From NCBI GenBank assembly GCA_027306505.1, contig DAHUZP010000078.1:1-64000 (forward strand): a stretch of 64,000 bases of DNA, read 5' to 3'. The translations under genes and the position numbers were made by a program. The DNA comes from Thermoplasmata archaeon. Its GTDB lineage: Archaea; Thermoplasmatota; Thermoplasmata; Lutacidiplasmatales; UBA184. Of the stretch, positions 23,352 to 32,506 are shown piece by piece (position 1 is the first letter of the stretch; the number at the start of each line of letters is the position of its first letter). Under the pieces are notes generated by a model that had not been told where the DNA came from, made no database searches, and was given only the letters and a program-made list of their open reading frames with translations.

Positions 23352-25115
23352 ATGAAGGACATTTCCCTCAGGGCCGGGGGGGCCGCTGGGGACGGGATCG
23401 CTTCCGTCGGGGAGGTCTTCTGTCGGCTCTTCTCACGCAACGGATTCTACGTCTTCGGTCACAACGGCTACCAATCCGTGATCCGGGGCGGCCACGTCTG
23501 GTTCCAGGCCCGGGCGGGCCACGACCGCGTCTGGTCCCAGGGTGACGGCTGCGACATCCTCTACGCGCTGGACCGGGCGACGGTGGAGGTCCACGCCCGG
23601 GCGCTCCGGGAGGGGGGCGTCATCGTCTACGACCCCGAGAAGTTCCAGGTCCCCTCCGAGCTGGTCCCGGCGGGCACGAAGGCGTTCCCGGTGCCCACCC
23701 TGGAGTTCGCACGGAAGTTCTCCCCGCAGGCGATCCTGCAGAACGCGGCGGGGATGGGGGCCTGCGCCGCCCTCGCCGGCGTCCCGCTCGCCACCTTGGA
23801 CCAGGTGCTGACCGACCAGTTCCGCAAGAAGAAGGACATCCTCGAGCAGAACCTGGGGGCCTCCAAGCTGGGGTACGAGCACGCCCAGCGGGAGATGGGG
23901 GCGATCGGGAGGGCCCTTCCGATGAAGGGGGGGGCATCGAAGCTCCTCTTGAGCGGCAACCAGGCGATCGCGCTGGGAGCGGCGAGCGCGGGTCTCAAGT
24001 TCCTCGCCCAGTACCCCATGACCCCGGCCACCTCCATCATGCACTGGCTGGCCGACCACGCGGTCGACTTCGACATCCTGGTGAAGCAGGCGGAGGACGA
24101 GCTCGCCGCGATCAACATGGCGATCGGGGCCTCCTACGCCGGGGTCCGCGCCATGACCGCGACCAGCGGCGGGGGATTCTCGCTGATGGTGGAAGCGCTA
24201 GGGCTCGCCGGGATGACCGAGACCCCGCTCGTGGTGGTCGAGGCTCAGCGGAGCGGTCCGTCGACCGGTCTACCCACCAAGACGGAGCAGGGGGACCTCA
24301 ACATGATGCTCGGGGCCTCCCAGGGCGAGTTCCCCCGGGTGATCCTCGCCCCGGGCAGCGCCTCTGCCGCGTTCCGGGCGACGCGGCGCTCCTTCGAGCT
24401 CGCGGAAGAGTTCCAGACCCCGGTGCTGCTGGCGACCGACCTCTTCCTTTCCGAGGACCTGCACTCGGTGGACCGGGAGGAGCTACCCCTGGACTACGAC
24501 CCTCCCTCGCTCTTCCAGGTGCCGGAGCCGACGGACGGCTCCAACGGTTACAAGCGCTACCTCCTCACTCCCTCAGGGGTCTCCCCCCGGGCGATCCCCG
24601 GTCAGAAGGGGCTCAACTTCGTCGCGGGCTCGGACGAGCACGACGAGAGCGGGCATCTCATCTCGGACGTCAACGCGGGCATCCCGATGTTCATCGAGCT
24701 GCGCAAGAAGATGATGGAGAAGCGCATGCGCAAGCTCCAGGGGATCGTCCAGGCGACCGCTCCCCCCAAGCTCGAGGGCCCGGCGAAGGCCGAGGTGACC
24801 CTGGTGGGCTGGGGGTCCACCGCGCTCGCCGTCCGGGACGCGATGCGGCTCCTGGAGGAGCGGGGCATCGCCGTCAACTACCTCAACGTGGAGCAACCCT
24901 ACCCCCTCCACACCGAGCCTATCGCCCGCATGCTGAAGGAGGCGAAGCGCCCCGTCCTGGTCGAGCAGAACTTCTCCGGGCAGTTAGGTCGCCTCATCCG
25001 GGCCGAGACCGGGATCGACCTCCCGGTGAAGCTGCTCAAGTACGACGGCGAGCCTCTCTATCCGTGGGAGATCGTCGGCAAGGTCCTGGAGGTGAGCGGC
25101 CGTGTCGCTAGCTAG
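23352..25115 (+). CDS. 2-oxoacid:ferredoxin oxidoreductase, fused gamma-alpha subunit
   Basis: A 587-residue subunit. The first 190 residues are the gamma (CoA-site) domain, with GAAGDGI near the start. The alpha domain follows with the specificity motif YPMTPAT, then EDELAAINMAIGASYAG and the ATSGGGFSLM loop. This two-subunit arrangement is the usual 2-oxoglutarate or general 2-oxoacid type that makes acyl-CoA, CO2 and reduced ferredoxin. It overlaps the beta gene by 14 nt. The substrate cannot be fixed from sequence. The neighbouring isocitrate dehydrogenase and ADP-forming synthetase suit 2-oxoglutarate. Confidence 0.93.
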   Translation: MKDISLRAGGAAGDGIASVGEVFCRLFSRNGFYVFGHNGYQSVIRGGHVWFQARAGHDRVWSQGDGCDILYALDRATVEVHARALREGGVIVYDPEKFQVPSELVPAGTKAFPVPTLEFARKFSPQAILQNAAGMGACAALAGVPLATLDQVLTDQFRKKKDILEQNLGASKLGYEHAQREMGAIGRALPMKGGASKLLLSGNQAIALGAASAGLKFLAQYPMTPATSIMHWLADHAVDFDILVKQAEDELAAINMAIGASYAGVRAMTATSGGGFSLMVEALGLAGMTETPLVVVEAQRSGPSTGLPTKTEQGDLNMMLGASQGEFPRVILAPGSASAAFRATRRSFELAEEFQTPVLLATDLFLSEDLHSVDREELPLDYDPPSLFQVPEPTDGSNGYKRYLLTPSGVSPRAIPGQKGLNFVAGSDEHDESGHLISDVNAGIPMFIELRKKMMEKRMRKLQGIVQATAPPKLEGPAKAEVTLVGWGSTALAVRDAMRLLEERGIAVNYLNVEQPYPLHTEPIARMLKEAKRPVLVEQNFSGQLGRLIRAETGIDLPVKLLKYDGEPLYPWEIVGKVLEVSGRVAS

Positions 25116-25995
25116 TGCGCCCCCGAAGACCGCGGGCCCCGCGCTCAAGGTCGTCTACAAGTCGCAGACGAAGCCCACCTGGTGCCCCGGGTGCGGTGAC
25201 TATGGGGTCGTCGCGAGCGTCGAGCGGGCGGTCGCGTCCCTGCAGATCCCTCCCCACGAGGTCATGGTGGTGAGCGGCATCGGCTGCTCCTCGAACCTCC
25301 CCCACTTCCTCTCCTCCTACGGGTTCCACGGGCTCCACGGGCGGGCCATGCCCGTCGCCGAGGGGGCGCGGCTCGCCAACCACGGCATGCACGTGATCGT
25401 GACCGGGGGCGACGGCGACGGATGGGGGATCGGGCTCGGCCACGCGCTCCACGCGATGCGCCGCAACCTCGACCTCACCTACGTGGTGATGGACAACGAG
25501 ATCTACGGTCTCACGACCGGGCAGGCTTCCCCCACCTCGACGCTCGGGCAGAAGACGAAGAGCACCCCTCTCGGGGTCATCGAGGAGCCGGTGAACCCCA
25601 TCGCCCTCGCGCTCGCGGCCGGGGCGACCTACGTGGCGCGCGGCTTCTCCGGTGATCCGAAGCACCTCTCCGATCTCATCGCCGGAGGGCTCAAGCACCG
25701 GGGGTTCGCCCTGGTGGACGTCTTCTCCCCCTGCGTGACCTACAACCACCTCAACACCTTCGACTTCTTCCGGCAGCGGGTCTACAAGCTCGAGAACGCG
25801 GGGCACGACACGGGCGACCTGGTCAAGGCCTTCGCGAGGGCGCAGGAGTTCGGCCCGAAGATCCCGACGGGGCTCTTCTACCGCGTGGACCGGCCGACCT
25901 ACGAGGACCTGGAGCCCGCGCTCAAGGCGGGACCCCTCCTCCACCAGAGGGCGGGGATCCGCGGCAAGGACAAGGTCCTCGACGAGTTCATCTGA
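25102..25995 (+). CDS. 2-oxoacid:ferredoxin oxidoreductase, beta subunit
   Basis: A 297-residue thiamine pyrophosphate-binding subunit. WCPGCGDYGV, GIGCSS and a further Cys in FSPCVTYN match the cluster ligands of the family, and GGDGDGWGIGLGHALHA with MDNEIYGLTTGQ is the TPP/Mg site. It starts at GTG 25102 inside the alpha gene, which indicates translational coupling. Confidence 0.93.
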   Translation: MSLASAPPKTAGPALKVVYKSQTKPTWCPGCGDYGVVASVERAVASLQIPPHEVMVVSGIGCSSNLPHFLSSYGFHGLHGRAMPVAEGARLANHGMHVIVTGGDGDGWGIGLGHALHAMRRNLDLTYVVMDNEIYGLTTGQASPTSTLGQKTKSTPLGVIEEPVNPIALALAAGATYVARGFSGDPKHLSDLIAGGLKHRGFALVDVFSPCVTYNHLNTFDFFRQRVYKLENAGHDTGDLVKAFARAQEFGPKIPTGLFYRVDRPTYEDLEPALKAGPLLHQRAGIRGKDKVLDEFI

Positions 25996-26140
25996 GCTCT
26001 CCGACAACGCCCGCCAGGCCCCGAGGATCACCCGGTCCTGGGCGTGAGGAGCGCGCTCACCGCGGGCACCCCCGGACGAAGGCTCGCCCGACGTTCGACA
26101 CGGACCCCGATCCTCCGTCGAGAGGGCGCGTAGCGTGGGG
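25996..26140. other. Convergent spacer
   Basis: The short region between the oxidoreductase and the opposing membrane-protein gene shows no gene and no clear hairpin of the kind seen at other convergent junctions. Confidence 0.3.
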
Positions 26141-26620
26141 CTAACTTTGGGCGGGTGAACCCTCCCCGACCGGTCGAGGTGAGAACCCCCCTGCCTCATG
26201 TCGACCGTGGGGCTCGCCCTCGGGCTCCGGGGCGGCAGGGGCCGGAGCCGGTTCCTCGTCCGAGGGCGCCGTCTCCTGGGTGCCGGCGGCCGCCGCTGGA
26301 GCGGGGACCTCGCTCTTCGGCGGGCCCGGGGGGCTCCCCCCCTTCGGCCGAGCGGCGGCGTGCCGGGCCCGGGATCGCTCCTCACGCACGTGGTCGACGA
26401 GGAGCAGGACGACCCCGCCCGCCAGGAGATAGAAGACGTAGACCGCGAGGGTGTTCGCGGCCCCGGTCGCCCCCGCCGCATCGACCACCGCCGTCAGCAC
26501 GAGGAGGAGCAGGGCGGCACCGACGACATAGCGCGAGTCGAGCCTCGTCCACTGGGAGTAGATCATGTAGACGAGGAGCAACCCCAGGAAGGGGTAGGTC
26601 GGGTCGAAGCTGACGGCCAT
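26141..26620 (-). CDS. Small membrane protein with Pro/Ala-rich tail
   Basis: A 159-residue protein. Residues 1-80 contain three hydrophobic segments (PFLGLLLVYMIYS, YVVGAALLLLVLTAVV, LAVYVFYLLAGGVVLLLV), and the rest is a disordered Pro/Ala/Glu tail in the cytoplasm. No family was recognised. It diverges from a pair of small membrane proteins. Confidence 0.55.
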   Translation of the reverse strand: MAVSFDPTYPFLGLLLVYMIYSQWTRLDSRYVVGAALLLLVLTAVVDAAGATGAANTLAVYVFYLLAGGVVLLLVDHVREERSRARHAAARPKGGSPPGPPKSEVPAPAAAAGTQETAPSDEEPAPAPAAPEPEGEPHGRHEAGGFSPRPVGEGSPAQS

Positions 26621-26782
26621 GCGGGAGCTCGCCAGCGGGAGGTTGCATTTCTCGCTTTGCCGAGCTCGGGGCGGAGGGGTAGCCGTCCACGGAGGGTCCT
26701 GTTTCGGGAAACCTGACGGACGCTCCGCGCATTTGAAATAGGGTCGAGGAGCATGCGCTCAGGGGACGCACCGAGGACCTGC

Positions 26783-27193
26783 ATGACCCAGTCAAACCAA
26801 CGGGACCCGACCTCCGAGCCCTCCTTCGGACGATGGACGATCCCGGTGGGCCTGGGGCTCCTCATGGCGGTCATGGTCGGCTACGGGGTCCTCGCCGGGC
26901 CCCTGGGGACCGCGAACGCGATCCCTGCCCCCTCCCAGTACACGACCCCCAGCACCAACAACTCGAACCCCTTCGCGGACCCCCTGGTGATCGCGGGGGT
27001 AGTGCTCGGCATCCTCGTCATCGTCTTCGCGGTGATGCTCGCGATCCGCCTGCGCGGCGGCCGGATGGGCGGGGACGAGGGCGCGCCGGAGGACGGGGAA
27101 TCCTCCGAAGAGGAAGACCTCGGCTCTGAGGGGACGGACGACGAGGAGGAGACCCTCCCCAACGAGCCCAAGGGCGACGACGCCGCGGCCTGA
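26783..27193 (+). CDS. Two-helix membrane protein with IPAPSQYTTP motif, copy 1
   Basis: A 136-residue protein with one helix near residues 17-40, an external segment AIPAPSQYTTPS, a second helix (about 65-88) and an acidic tail. The ATG at 26783 is preferred because the TATA-like ATTTGAAATA at 26731-26740 would start transcription near 26761, downstream of the other ATG at 26753. A paralogue lies 130 bases downstream. The function is unknown. Confidence 0.65.
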   Translation: MTQSNQRDPTSEPSFGRWTIPVGLGLLMAVMVGYGVLAGPLGTANAIPAPSQYTTPSTNNSNPFADPLVIAGVVLGILVIVFAVMLAIRLRGGRMGGDEGAPEDGESSEEEDLGSEGTDDEEETLPNEPKGDDAAA

Positions 27194-27324
27194 GGGCTCC
27201 CCGCTCGAGGAGGGCCCGGAGGACCGCTTCACGGGCGAAGGAAGAGTTCATAACCTCCTTCTCTAGAGGGAGGGACAATACCCCGGAGCCCCCAACGGGC
27301 CGCTCCGGAGGAGCTTAGCACACC

Positions 27325-27849
27325 GTGAGCCCTGCAAACGAACGTTCCAACCGGCATCCCTGGGTGCCTATCGCCCTGGGCCTCGCGATGGCCCTGCTGA
27401 TCGGGTTCAGCGTTCTTCAGAGCTTCACGGGGAACTCGACGGCCATCCCTGCCCCCTCACAGTACACGACCCCCCCCACGAGCCAGTCCGCCTTCTCGAG
27501 CCCGCTCGTGATCGGAGGCATCGCCCTGGTCGTCATCATCGTGCTCGCGCTGCTCTTCCTCTTCTTCCGCGGCCGTGGCGGCCCCTCCGCCGGACGCGGC
27601 TCCTCCAAGAAGTCGACCGGTGGCGGTGAGGGCGCGGAAGCCGAGACGGCCACCTCCACCGCGGGTGGCGCCGGTGCCTCGAGCTTCTCCGAGGACGAAG
27701 GGACCGGGAGCCCTGCGCGAGAGGGCGGCGCCGGGGAGTGGACCGAGGGCAACGAGCCCAAGGAGGGCGACCTCGACTCTACCCTCTCGGAGCTCGACGA
27801 GCTCGCCAAGACCTCCGACGAGCAGATGCCCTCTTCCGAAAAGGAATGA
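27325..27849 (+). CDS. Two-helix membrane protein with IPAPSQYTTP motif, copy 2
   Basis: A 174-residue paralogue of the preceding gene with the same layout: helix, external AIPAPSQYTTPP loop, second helix (ending in the LLFLFFRGRGG stop-transfer), and a longer acidic Ser/Gly/Glu tail. The identical 10-residue loop in two otherwise divergent proteins suggests that it binds something specific outside the cell. The GTG start has GGAGGAGC about 12 nt upstream. Confidence 0.65.
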   Translation: MSPANERSNRHPWVPIALGLAMALLIGFSVLQSFTGNSTAIPAPSQYTTPPTSQSAFSSPLVIGGIALVVIIVLALLFLFFRGRGGPSAGRGSSKKSTGGGEGAEAETATSTAGGAGASSFSEDEGTGSPAREGGAGEWTEGNEPKEGDLDSTLSELDELAKTSDEQMPSSEKE

Positions 27850-27975
27850 GCGGCCGGACCGAGGCTCTTCCCCGGTCGGATGTGGACCTCCCAGGGTCGC
27901 TCCGGGTCCGAGCAGGCCCGGGGACCGAACACCTCAACCCTTTCTATCGGCAGGGTTTCTGCCCTTGAGGGGGCC

Positions 27976-28251
27976 ATGAGCGCGTCGTCCCGGGAAGAGG
28001 TCCTCTTGGAGGAGCTCCGAAAGGCGGTCCGTTCCTCCGAACGGCCGGTCCGCGAGATCGAGGTCGGGACCGAGCTCTCGATCGCGCTCGGCCGCCGGCG
28101 GCCCTCGGTCTCCTGCGGAGGCTGCGCGACACCCCTCGCCTTCGAGGACATTCCCGCGCGCACGGTGGTGGGGCTTCCTCAGCCCTTCCGACTGGTGACC
28201 GAGACCTCCGAGCGTTCCCCGATCCTTGGGGGTGTCCTACCTACGGCATGA
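27976..28251 (+). CDS. Small CxxC protein upstream of DedA
   Basis: A 91-residue soluble protein with one CGGC motif (about residues 50-53) in a beta-type context, VSCGGCATPLAFEDIPARTV, reminiscent of half a zinc ribbon. I do not recognise the family. GAGGGGGC precedes the ATG, and the gene overlaps dedA by four bases, so it is probably real and co-expressed. Confidence 0.55.
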   Translation: MSASSREEVLLEELRKAVRSSERPVREIEVGTELSIALGRRRPSVSCGGCATPLAFEDIPARTVVGLPQPFRLVTETSERSPILGGVLPTA

Positions 28252-28964
28252 TCTCGGTCACAGGCGTCGAGGCGCAGGTCGTCATCCTCATCACGCAGGC
28301 GATCGAGCAGTCCGGTCCCCTGGGGCTGCTCGCGCTCTTCGTGCTCATGGCCGTGGAGAGCTTCGGCATCCCACCGTTGCCCAGCGAGGTCATCCTGCCG
28401 GTCGCGGGGCTCGTCCTCGCCTCGGGGGCCGACCCCTGGTTCACCTGGCCGACGGTCCTGCTGGCCGCCTTGGCCGGAGGGCTGCTGGGCGCGGTCGTCG
28501 CCTACGAGATCGGACGCCGCCTCGGGCTCCCGTTCGTCCACCGCCTGGGCCGGCCGTTCGGCCTGGAGGAGAGGGACCTCACCAGGGCGCAGGAGTTCTT
28601 CGACCGGAGGGGACCGGTCACCGTCTTCCTCTCGAGGCTGGTCCCGCTGCTCAGGGCCTACATCTCCTACCCCGCCGGCGCCTCGAAGATGGACCGGATG
28701 CGCTTCCCGATCTACACGGTGGGCGGCGCGACCCCCTTCACGGTGGCCCTCGTCTACGTGGGCTACGTCCTCGGCCAACAGAGCCTGGGCACGCTCGAGC
28801 ACATCTTCAACATCCTCAACATCATCGTGGGAGTAGCGATCGTCGTCTTCCTCGTCTACTACGTGTACCGCCTCCGAGAGCGACGACGCGCCCGGGCCTC
28901 GGGCTCCCCCGCGGGTGCAGAGGAAGGCGCGGGGTCCCAGGACCGCCATCCGAAGCGAGCCTGA
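28248..28964 (+). CDS. DedA-family membrane protein
   Basis: A 238-residue DedA/SNARE-associated (VTT-domain) protein. The family hallmarks are the ESFGIPPLPSEVILP re-entrant segment, the R-x(3)-LPFVHRLG turn and FLSRLVPLLRAYISYPAG with its conserved Arg. DedA proteins are thought to flip or scramble lipids, including undecaprenyl phosphate in bacteria. It has four to five further hydrophobic segments. Confidence 0.9.
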   Translation: MISVTGVEAQVVILITQAIEQSGPLGLLALFVLMAVESFGIPPLPSEVILPVAGLVLASGADPWFTWPTVLLAALAGGLLGAVVAYEIGRRLGLPFVHRLGRPFGLEERDLTRAQEFFDRRGPVTVFLSRLVPLLRAYISYPAGASKMDRMRFPIYTVGGATPFTVALVYVGYVLGQQSLGTLEHIFNILNIIVGVAIVVFLVYYVYRLRERRRARASGSPAGAEEGAGSQDRHPKRA

Positions 28965-29059
28965 ACCCCGCGACCCGACGGGCCGCGCACCGCTCGTTCG
29001 CTCCGCTCCCCTTCGACCCAAGGTTTCGGGGGGGTTGGTCGTCTGCCCTCAGGCTTCGC

Positions 29060-29080
29060 GCCCTCCGACCACCGGAGGGC
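29060..29080. terminator. 8-bp hairpin between convergent genes
   Basis: GCCCTCCG (29060-29067) pairs perfectly with CGGAGGGC (29073-29080) around ACCAC. It lies between the DedA gene and the opposing ABC permease, nine bases after the end of the latter. Confidence 0.5.
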
Positions 29081-29088
29081 ACGCCTCC

Positions 29089-30309
29089 TCACATCTCGCG
29101 CAGCGCCTCGACCGCCTCGAGCCGGGAGGCCTGGTAGGCGGGTAGCAGCGAGAAAAGGAAGCCCACGAACCAGAGGACCGCGAGGAGCTCGACGAAGTAG
29201 AACCCGAGGTCGATCGGGTTCGTGACGAGCGCCGAGTAGAACCCGGTGCCGGTCTGCTTGAGGTAGCGCACCGCGATGGTCCCCAGGCCGACCCCCAGCC
29301 CCATGCCCACGACGCTCATGAGACCGGATTCGAGCAGGAACTGGACCATCACGTCCGCCCGCTCCGCGCCCAGCGCGCGCAGGACCCCGATCTCCCGTCG
29401 GCGGTCCTTGACGGCCATGGTCATCACGACGAAGATGCTGAAGGCGGAGAGCATGAGGAGGGTCATCTCGACCAGCTGGATGATGGTCTGGAACTGTCCG
29501 ATCTGTTGGAGGACGAACTGGACCTCCGACTGCTGGTTCTGCACGGAGAAGTCCGCGGTGCCGTTGTGACGGGCGGTCAGCAACTGGTCGATCGCGTTGC
29601 TCGCGGACTGGACCTCCCCCGAGTTGGCCGCTGAGGCGAAGATGTAGGTGAGGGTGGGCTGCCCCGTGAGGTTCACCAGGGTGGAGATGGGAACGAGCGC
29701 CGCCTGGTCGAGGTCGATCTGGGCGACGGTCCCTCTCGGTCCCAGGAGCCCCGTGATGACGAAGGTGACCGCGACCGGGCGGCTACCGCCGCTGGGAAGG
29801 ATGTTGACGACCTGGGCGGGCAGGGTCTGCCCCACCGAGAGGTCGTGCTCCGTCCAGAGCTGGTAGCCCAGGACGATAGGGATCGGAGCTCCGGGCGTGC
29901 TGGGAGGGGCGAGGTCGAAGGACCCCTGGACCTTGGAGAAGGCGAAGATCGAGGTCAGTGCACCGGTGGTGCCGGTGAGCGTGATGACCGAGCCGCTCCC
30001 GCTCCAACTGGTGAAATCGCCCCCGGCCCACAGGATGGGAGCGACGGCGGTGATGCCGGGGACGTCGGCCGCGATCGCGTTCGCGTCCCCCACGGTGAGG
30101 GGGCGGTAGTACGGCACGCTCGGCTGGACGTAGATCCAGTTGACGGCGAGGTTGTTGACCTCGGCGATGAAGCTCTCCTCGTTCCCTACGACAGCGCTGG
30201 TGAGCAGCAGGGTCACCGCGACGGCCGCGGTGTAGGTGGCCACGACGAACCCGGTCCGCCCCTTCTGGCGGAGCATGTAGCGCAGCGCGAGCCCGCCCCT
30301 GGTGGTCAT
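29089..30309 (-). CDS. ABC transporter permease, FtsX/MacB type
   Basis: A 406-residue permease: one N-terminal helix (about 20-42), a large external MacB-like domain, then three C-terminal helices in the FtsX domain. The VKDRRREIGVLRALGAERADV loop that contacts the ATPase is typical. The ATG overlaps the ATPase stop. The pair probably exports or releases lipid-linked or peptide substrates. Confidence 0.9.
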   Translation of the reverse strand: MTTRGGLALRYMLRQKGRTGFVVATYTAAVAVTLLLTSAVVGNEESFIAEVNNLAVNWIYVQPSVPYYRPLTVGDANAIAADVPGITAVAPILWAGGDFTSWSGSGSVITLTGTTGALTSIFAFSKVQGSFDLAPPSTPGAPIPIVLGYQLWTEHDLSVGQTLPAQVVNILPSGGSRPVAVTFVITGLLGPRGTVAQIDLDQAALVPISTLVNLTGQPTLTYIFASAANSGEVQSASNAIDQLLTARHNGTADFSVQNQQSEVQFVLQQIGQFQTIIQLVEMTLLMLSAFSIFVVMTMAVKDRRREIGVLRALGAERADVMVQFLLESGLMSVVGMGLGVGLGTIAVRYLKQTGTGFYSALVTNPIDLGFYFVELLAVLWFVGFLFSLLPAYQASRLEAVEALREM

Positions 30310-31196
30310 GGCGTCCCCTCCCCTTGGGCGGAGCCCTCCTTGGGGGCGAGGGCCTCAGCCGGTGGACGCCGGGAGTGGAACTCCTCCCGGACGATGCGTC
30401 CGTCCCCCACCCGCACCACCCTTTGGGCCCGCTCGGCCACCTCCGGATTGTGGGTCACGAGGACGATGGTCGCCCCCTCGCTCCAGAGGTGTTCGAAGAC
30501 CTGCATCACCGCCTCCGAATTGACCGTGTCCAGGTTGCCCGTCGGCTCGTCCCCGAGGAGCAGCGACGGGGCGTTCGACAGGGCGCGCGCGATCGCGACA
30601 CGCTGGGCCTCTCCCCCGGAGATCTGGGTCGGGTAGCGGTCCAGGAGCTTCTTCGGCAGCCGCACCTTCGCGATGAGCTCCTCGGCCGAGGGGAGCTCCT
30701 TCCCTTCGCGGTGCCGCAGATAGATGCGAGGGAGCTCGAGGTTCTCCCGCACCGTGAGGTCCCGCAGGAGGTGGAAGGACTGGAAGACGAAGCCGATGCG
30801 CTCGCTCCTCAGACGGGTCCGCTCCGAGTCGCTCTCCCTGGGGACCGGTACCCCGTCGATCGCGACCTCTCCGGAGGAGGGCACGTCCATGCATCCCAAG
30901 ATGTGGAGGAGGGTCGACTTGCCGCTCCCCGAGGGGCCCATGATCGCCACGAACTCCCCACGCTCGACCTTGAGGTCCACACCCTGGAGCGCGTGGACCG
31001 CGGCCGCTCCCTGGCCGTAGGTCTTCCGAACGTCCCTCAGGAGCGCGACAGGGACCTCGCCTTCAGGCGACCCGCCGGCCACCGGACGGGAGGACGGACG
31101 GGCGGTAGGACCCGGGGTCGGCGGAGGTCGGGAGCTGGGCCGCTCCGCCCCCGCGCCGGAGGAGACGACCTTGGTGATCTCCGACGAACTCTCCAT
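30306..31196 (-). CDS. ABC transporter ATP-binding protein (LolD/MacB type)
   Basis: A 296-residue ATPase with Walker A GPSGSGKST, the signature ISGGEAQRVAIARAL (ISGGE where LSGGQ is common), Walker B LLLGDEPTG and an H-loop VTHN. The first 48 residues are a Pro/Ser-rich extension. The ATG at 31196 lies 134 bases inside the upstream dihydroorotase frame, an unusually long same-strand overlap. Confidence 0.92.
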   Translation of the reverse strand: MESSSEITKVVSSGAGAERPSSRPPPTPGPTARPSSRPVAGGSPEGEVPVALLRDVRKTYGQGAAAVHALQGVDLKVERGEFVAIMGPSGSGKSTLLHILGCMDVPSSGEVAIDGVPVPRESDSERTRLRSERIGFVFQSFHLLRDLTVRENLELPRIYLRHREGKELPSAEELIAKVRLPKKLLDRYPTQISGGEAQRVAIARALSNAPSLLLGDEPTGNLDTVNSEAVMQVFEHLWSEGATIVLVTHNPEVAERAQRVVRVGDGRIVREEFHSRRPPAEALAPKEGSAQGEGTP

Positions 31197-32475
31197 CCTC
31201 CACGATCCGCTGTCCCAGGTGGTAATGCTCCCTTGGGAAAACCCCTTCCCTTCCCTCGAAGGGGGTCCAGCCGCACGGGGCGTGGAGCTCCTTCGCCCGG
31301 ACGGTCCGCCGGTCCCGGAAGTCGACCACCATGAAGTTCGCCTCCATGCCCGGGGCGATCTGTCCGCGTGGCAGCCCCAGGAAGAGCGCGGGACGTCGGG
31401 ACGCGGCCCGCAGGATGGTACCCAGGGAGAGCTCCCCCTCCCGGACGCGGGCCAGGAGGAGCGGGAGCATGGTCTCGACCCCAGGCACCCCTGAAGGCGC
31501 CTCGAAGAACGGACGCTCCTTCTCGCCGAGAGGGTGAGGGGCGTGGTCGCTCGCGAGCATGGTGATCCGCCCGTCGACGAACGCCCGGAAGAGCTCGTCG
31601 CGGGTGGAGCGGGAGCGCAACGGGGGGTTCACCTTCCAGCGAGCATCCTGGTGGGGCGTCGCGTGGAGGAGGAGGTGGTGGGGGGTCGCCTCGGTGCTCC
31701 AACCGGCGCCTGTCGCCACCTCCAGGGCGGCGGTGGAGGTCGCATGGGCCACGTGGAGACGCAGCCCCGGCACAGGTGGGAGGAGCCCGCGTAGGGCCCG
31801 GAGTTCGCTCCCCTCCGGTCGCACCGCCCCCCAAGCGCCCGGGTCCATCGGCCGCAGGTCGCTGCGGAAGAGCGCGGGGTCCTCGGCGTGGACGTGGACC
31901 GCCGAGCCTGAGCGCGCGACGCGCTCCAGCAGTTCCTTCTGCGACGGCCCCCCCGGTTCGTAGAGGTCCCCCGTCGTGGGGGCGAGGTAGAGCTTGAACC
32001 CGGAGGCCCGGGGAGCGAGCTCCTCCACACGGGTCCGCGACGTGAGCGCGGCGAGGAGCAGTACGTCGACCTCGCTTCGCCCGCGTACGAGCCCTTCCTT
32101 CTCTTCGAGCCGGTCCAGGGTGGTGGTGGGAGGGTCGGTGTTGGGCATGTCGACGACCGCCCCGACACCCCCGAGCGCCGCCTGCAGGGTGCCCGAGGGG
32201 AAGCTCTCCACGGCCCCGGGGGGCGAGGGGTCCCGGAAATGGACGTGGAGGTCGATCGCGGAGGGCAGGATCAGCTGGTCGGCCAGGTCCACCCTCTGGC
32301 CCCCACGGACCGTTGGGGCGACCTTGACGATCCGCCCTTCCTCGCTGACCCCGACCTCCGCGGGGATGATCCGGCCGCGGTGCAGGATCCTCCCGCAGAA
32401 GACGCGGGCCGGAGCGAACTCCGCCTTCGCGGGCTCTGCCGAGTGCAGCTTGCTCCCCCGGGGGCGGACCGGCAC
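31063..32475 (-). CDS. pyrC: Dihydroorotase
   Basis: A 470-residue amidohydrolase of pyrimidine synthesis that closes carbamoyl aspartate to dihydroorotate. Metal-binding motifs are DLHVHFRDP, the carboxylated Lys in SGFKLYL, His in VHVHAED and HVAHATS, and Asp in ASDHAPH. The GTG at 32475 is preferred because CCTTATCTT is centred 27 nt upstream, although the frame extends 33 codons further. The last 40 residues run past the normal end of the family and overlap the ABC ATPase start. Confidence 0.9.
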   Translation of the reverse strand: MPVRPRGSKLHSAEPAKAEFAPARVFCGRILHRGRIIPAEVGVSEEGRIVKVAPTVRGGQRVDLADQLILPSAIDLHVHFRDPSPPGAVESFPSGTLQAALGGVGAVVDMPNTDPPTTTLDRLEEKEGLVRGRSEVDVLLLAALTSRTRVEELAPRASGFKLYLAPTTGDLYEPGGPSQKELLERVARSGSAVHVHAEDPALFRSDLRPMDPGAWGAVRPEGSELRALRGLLPPVPGLRLHVAHATSTAALEVATGAGWSTEATPHHLLLHATPHQDARWKVNPPLRSRSTRDELFRAFVDGRITMLASDHAPHPLGEKERPFFEAPSGVPGVETMLPLLLARVREGELSLGTILRAASRRPALFLGLPRGQIAPGMEANFMVVDFRDRRTVRAKELHAPCGWTPFEGREGVFPREHYHLGQRIVEDGEFVGDHQGRLLRRGGGAAQLPTSADPGSYRPSVLPSGGRRVA

Positions 32476-32497
32476 GTTCGGGGCAGCCTCCTGCCGG

Positions 32498-32506
32498 AAG
32501 ATAAGG
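32498..32506 (-). promoter_or_regulatory. TATA-like box of pyrC
   Basis: CCTTATCTT on the minus strand is about 27 nt before the pyrC GTG at 32475 and so sets a leaderless start. Confidence 0.5.
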
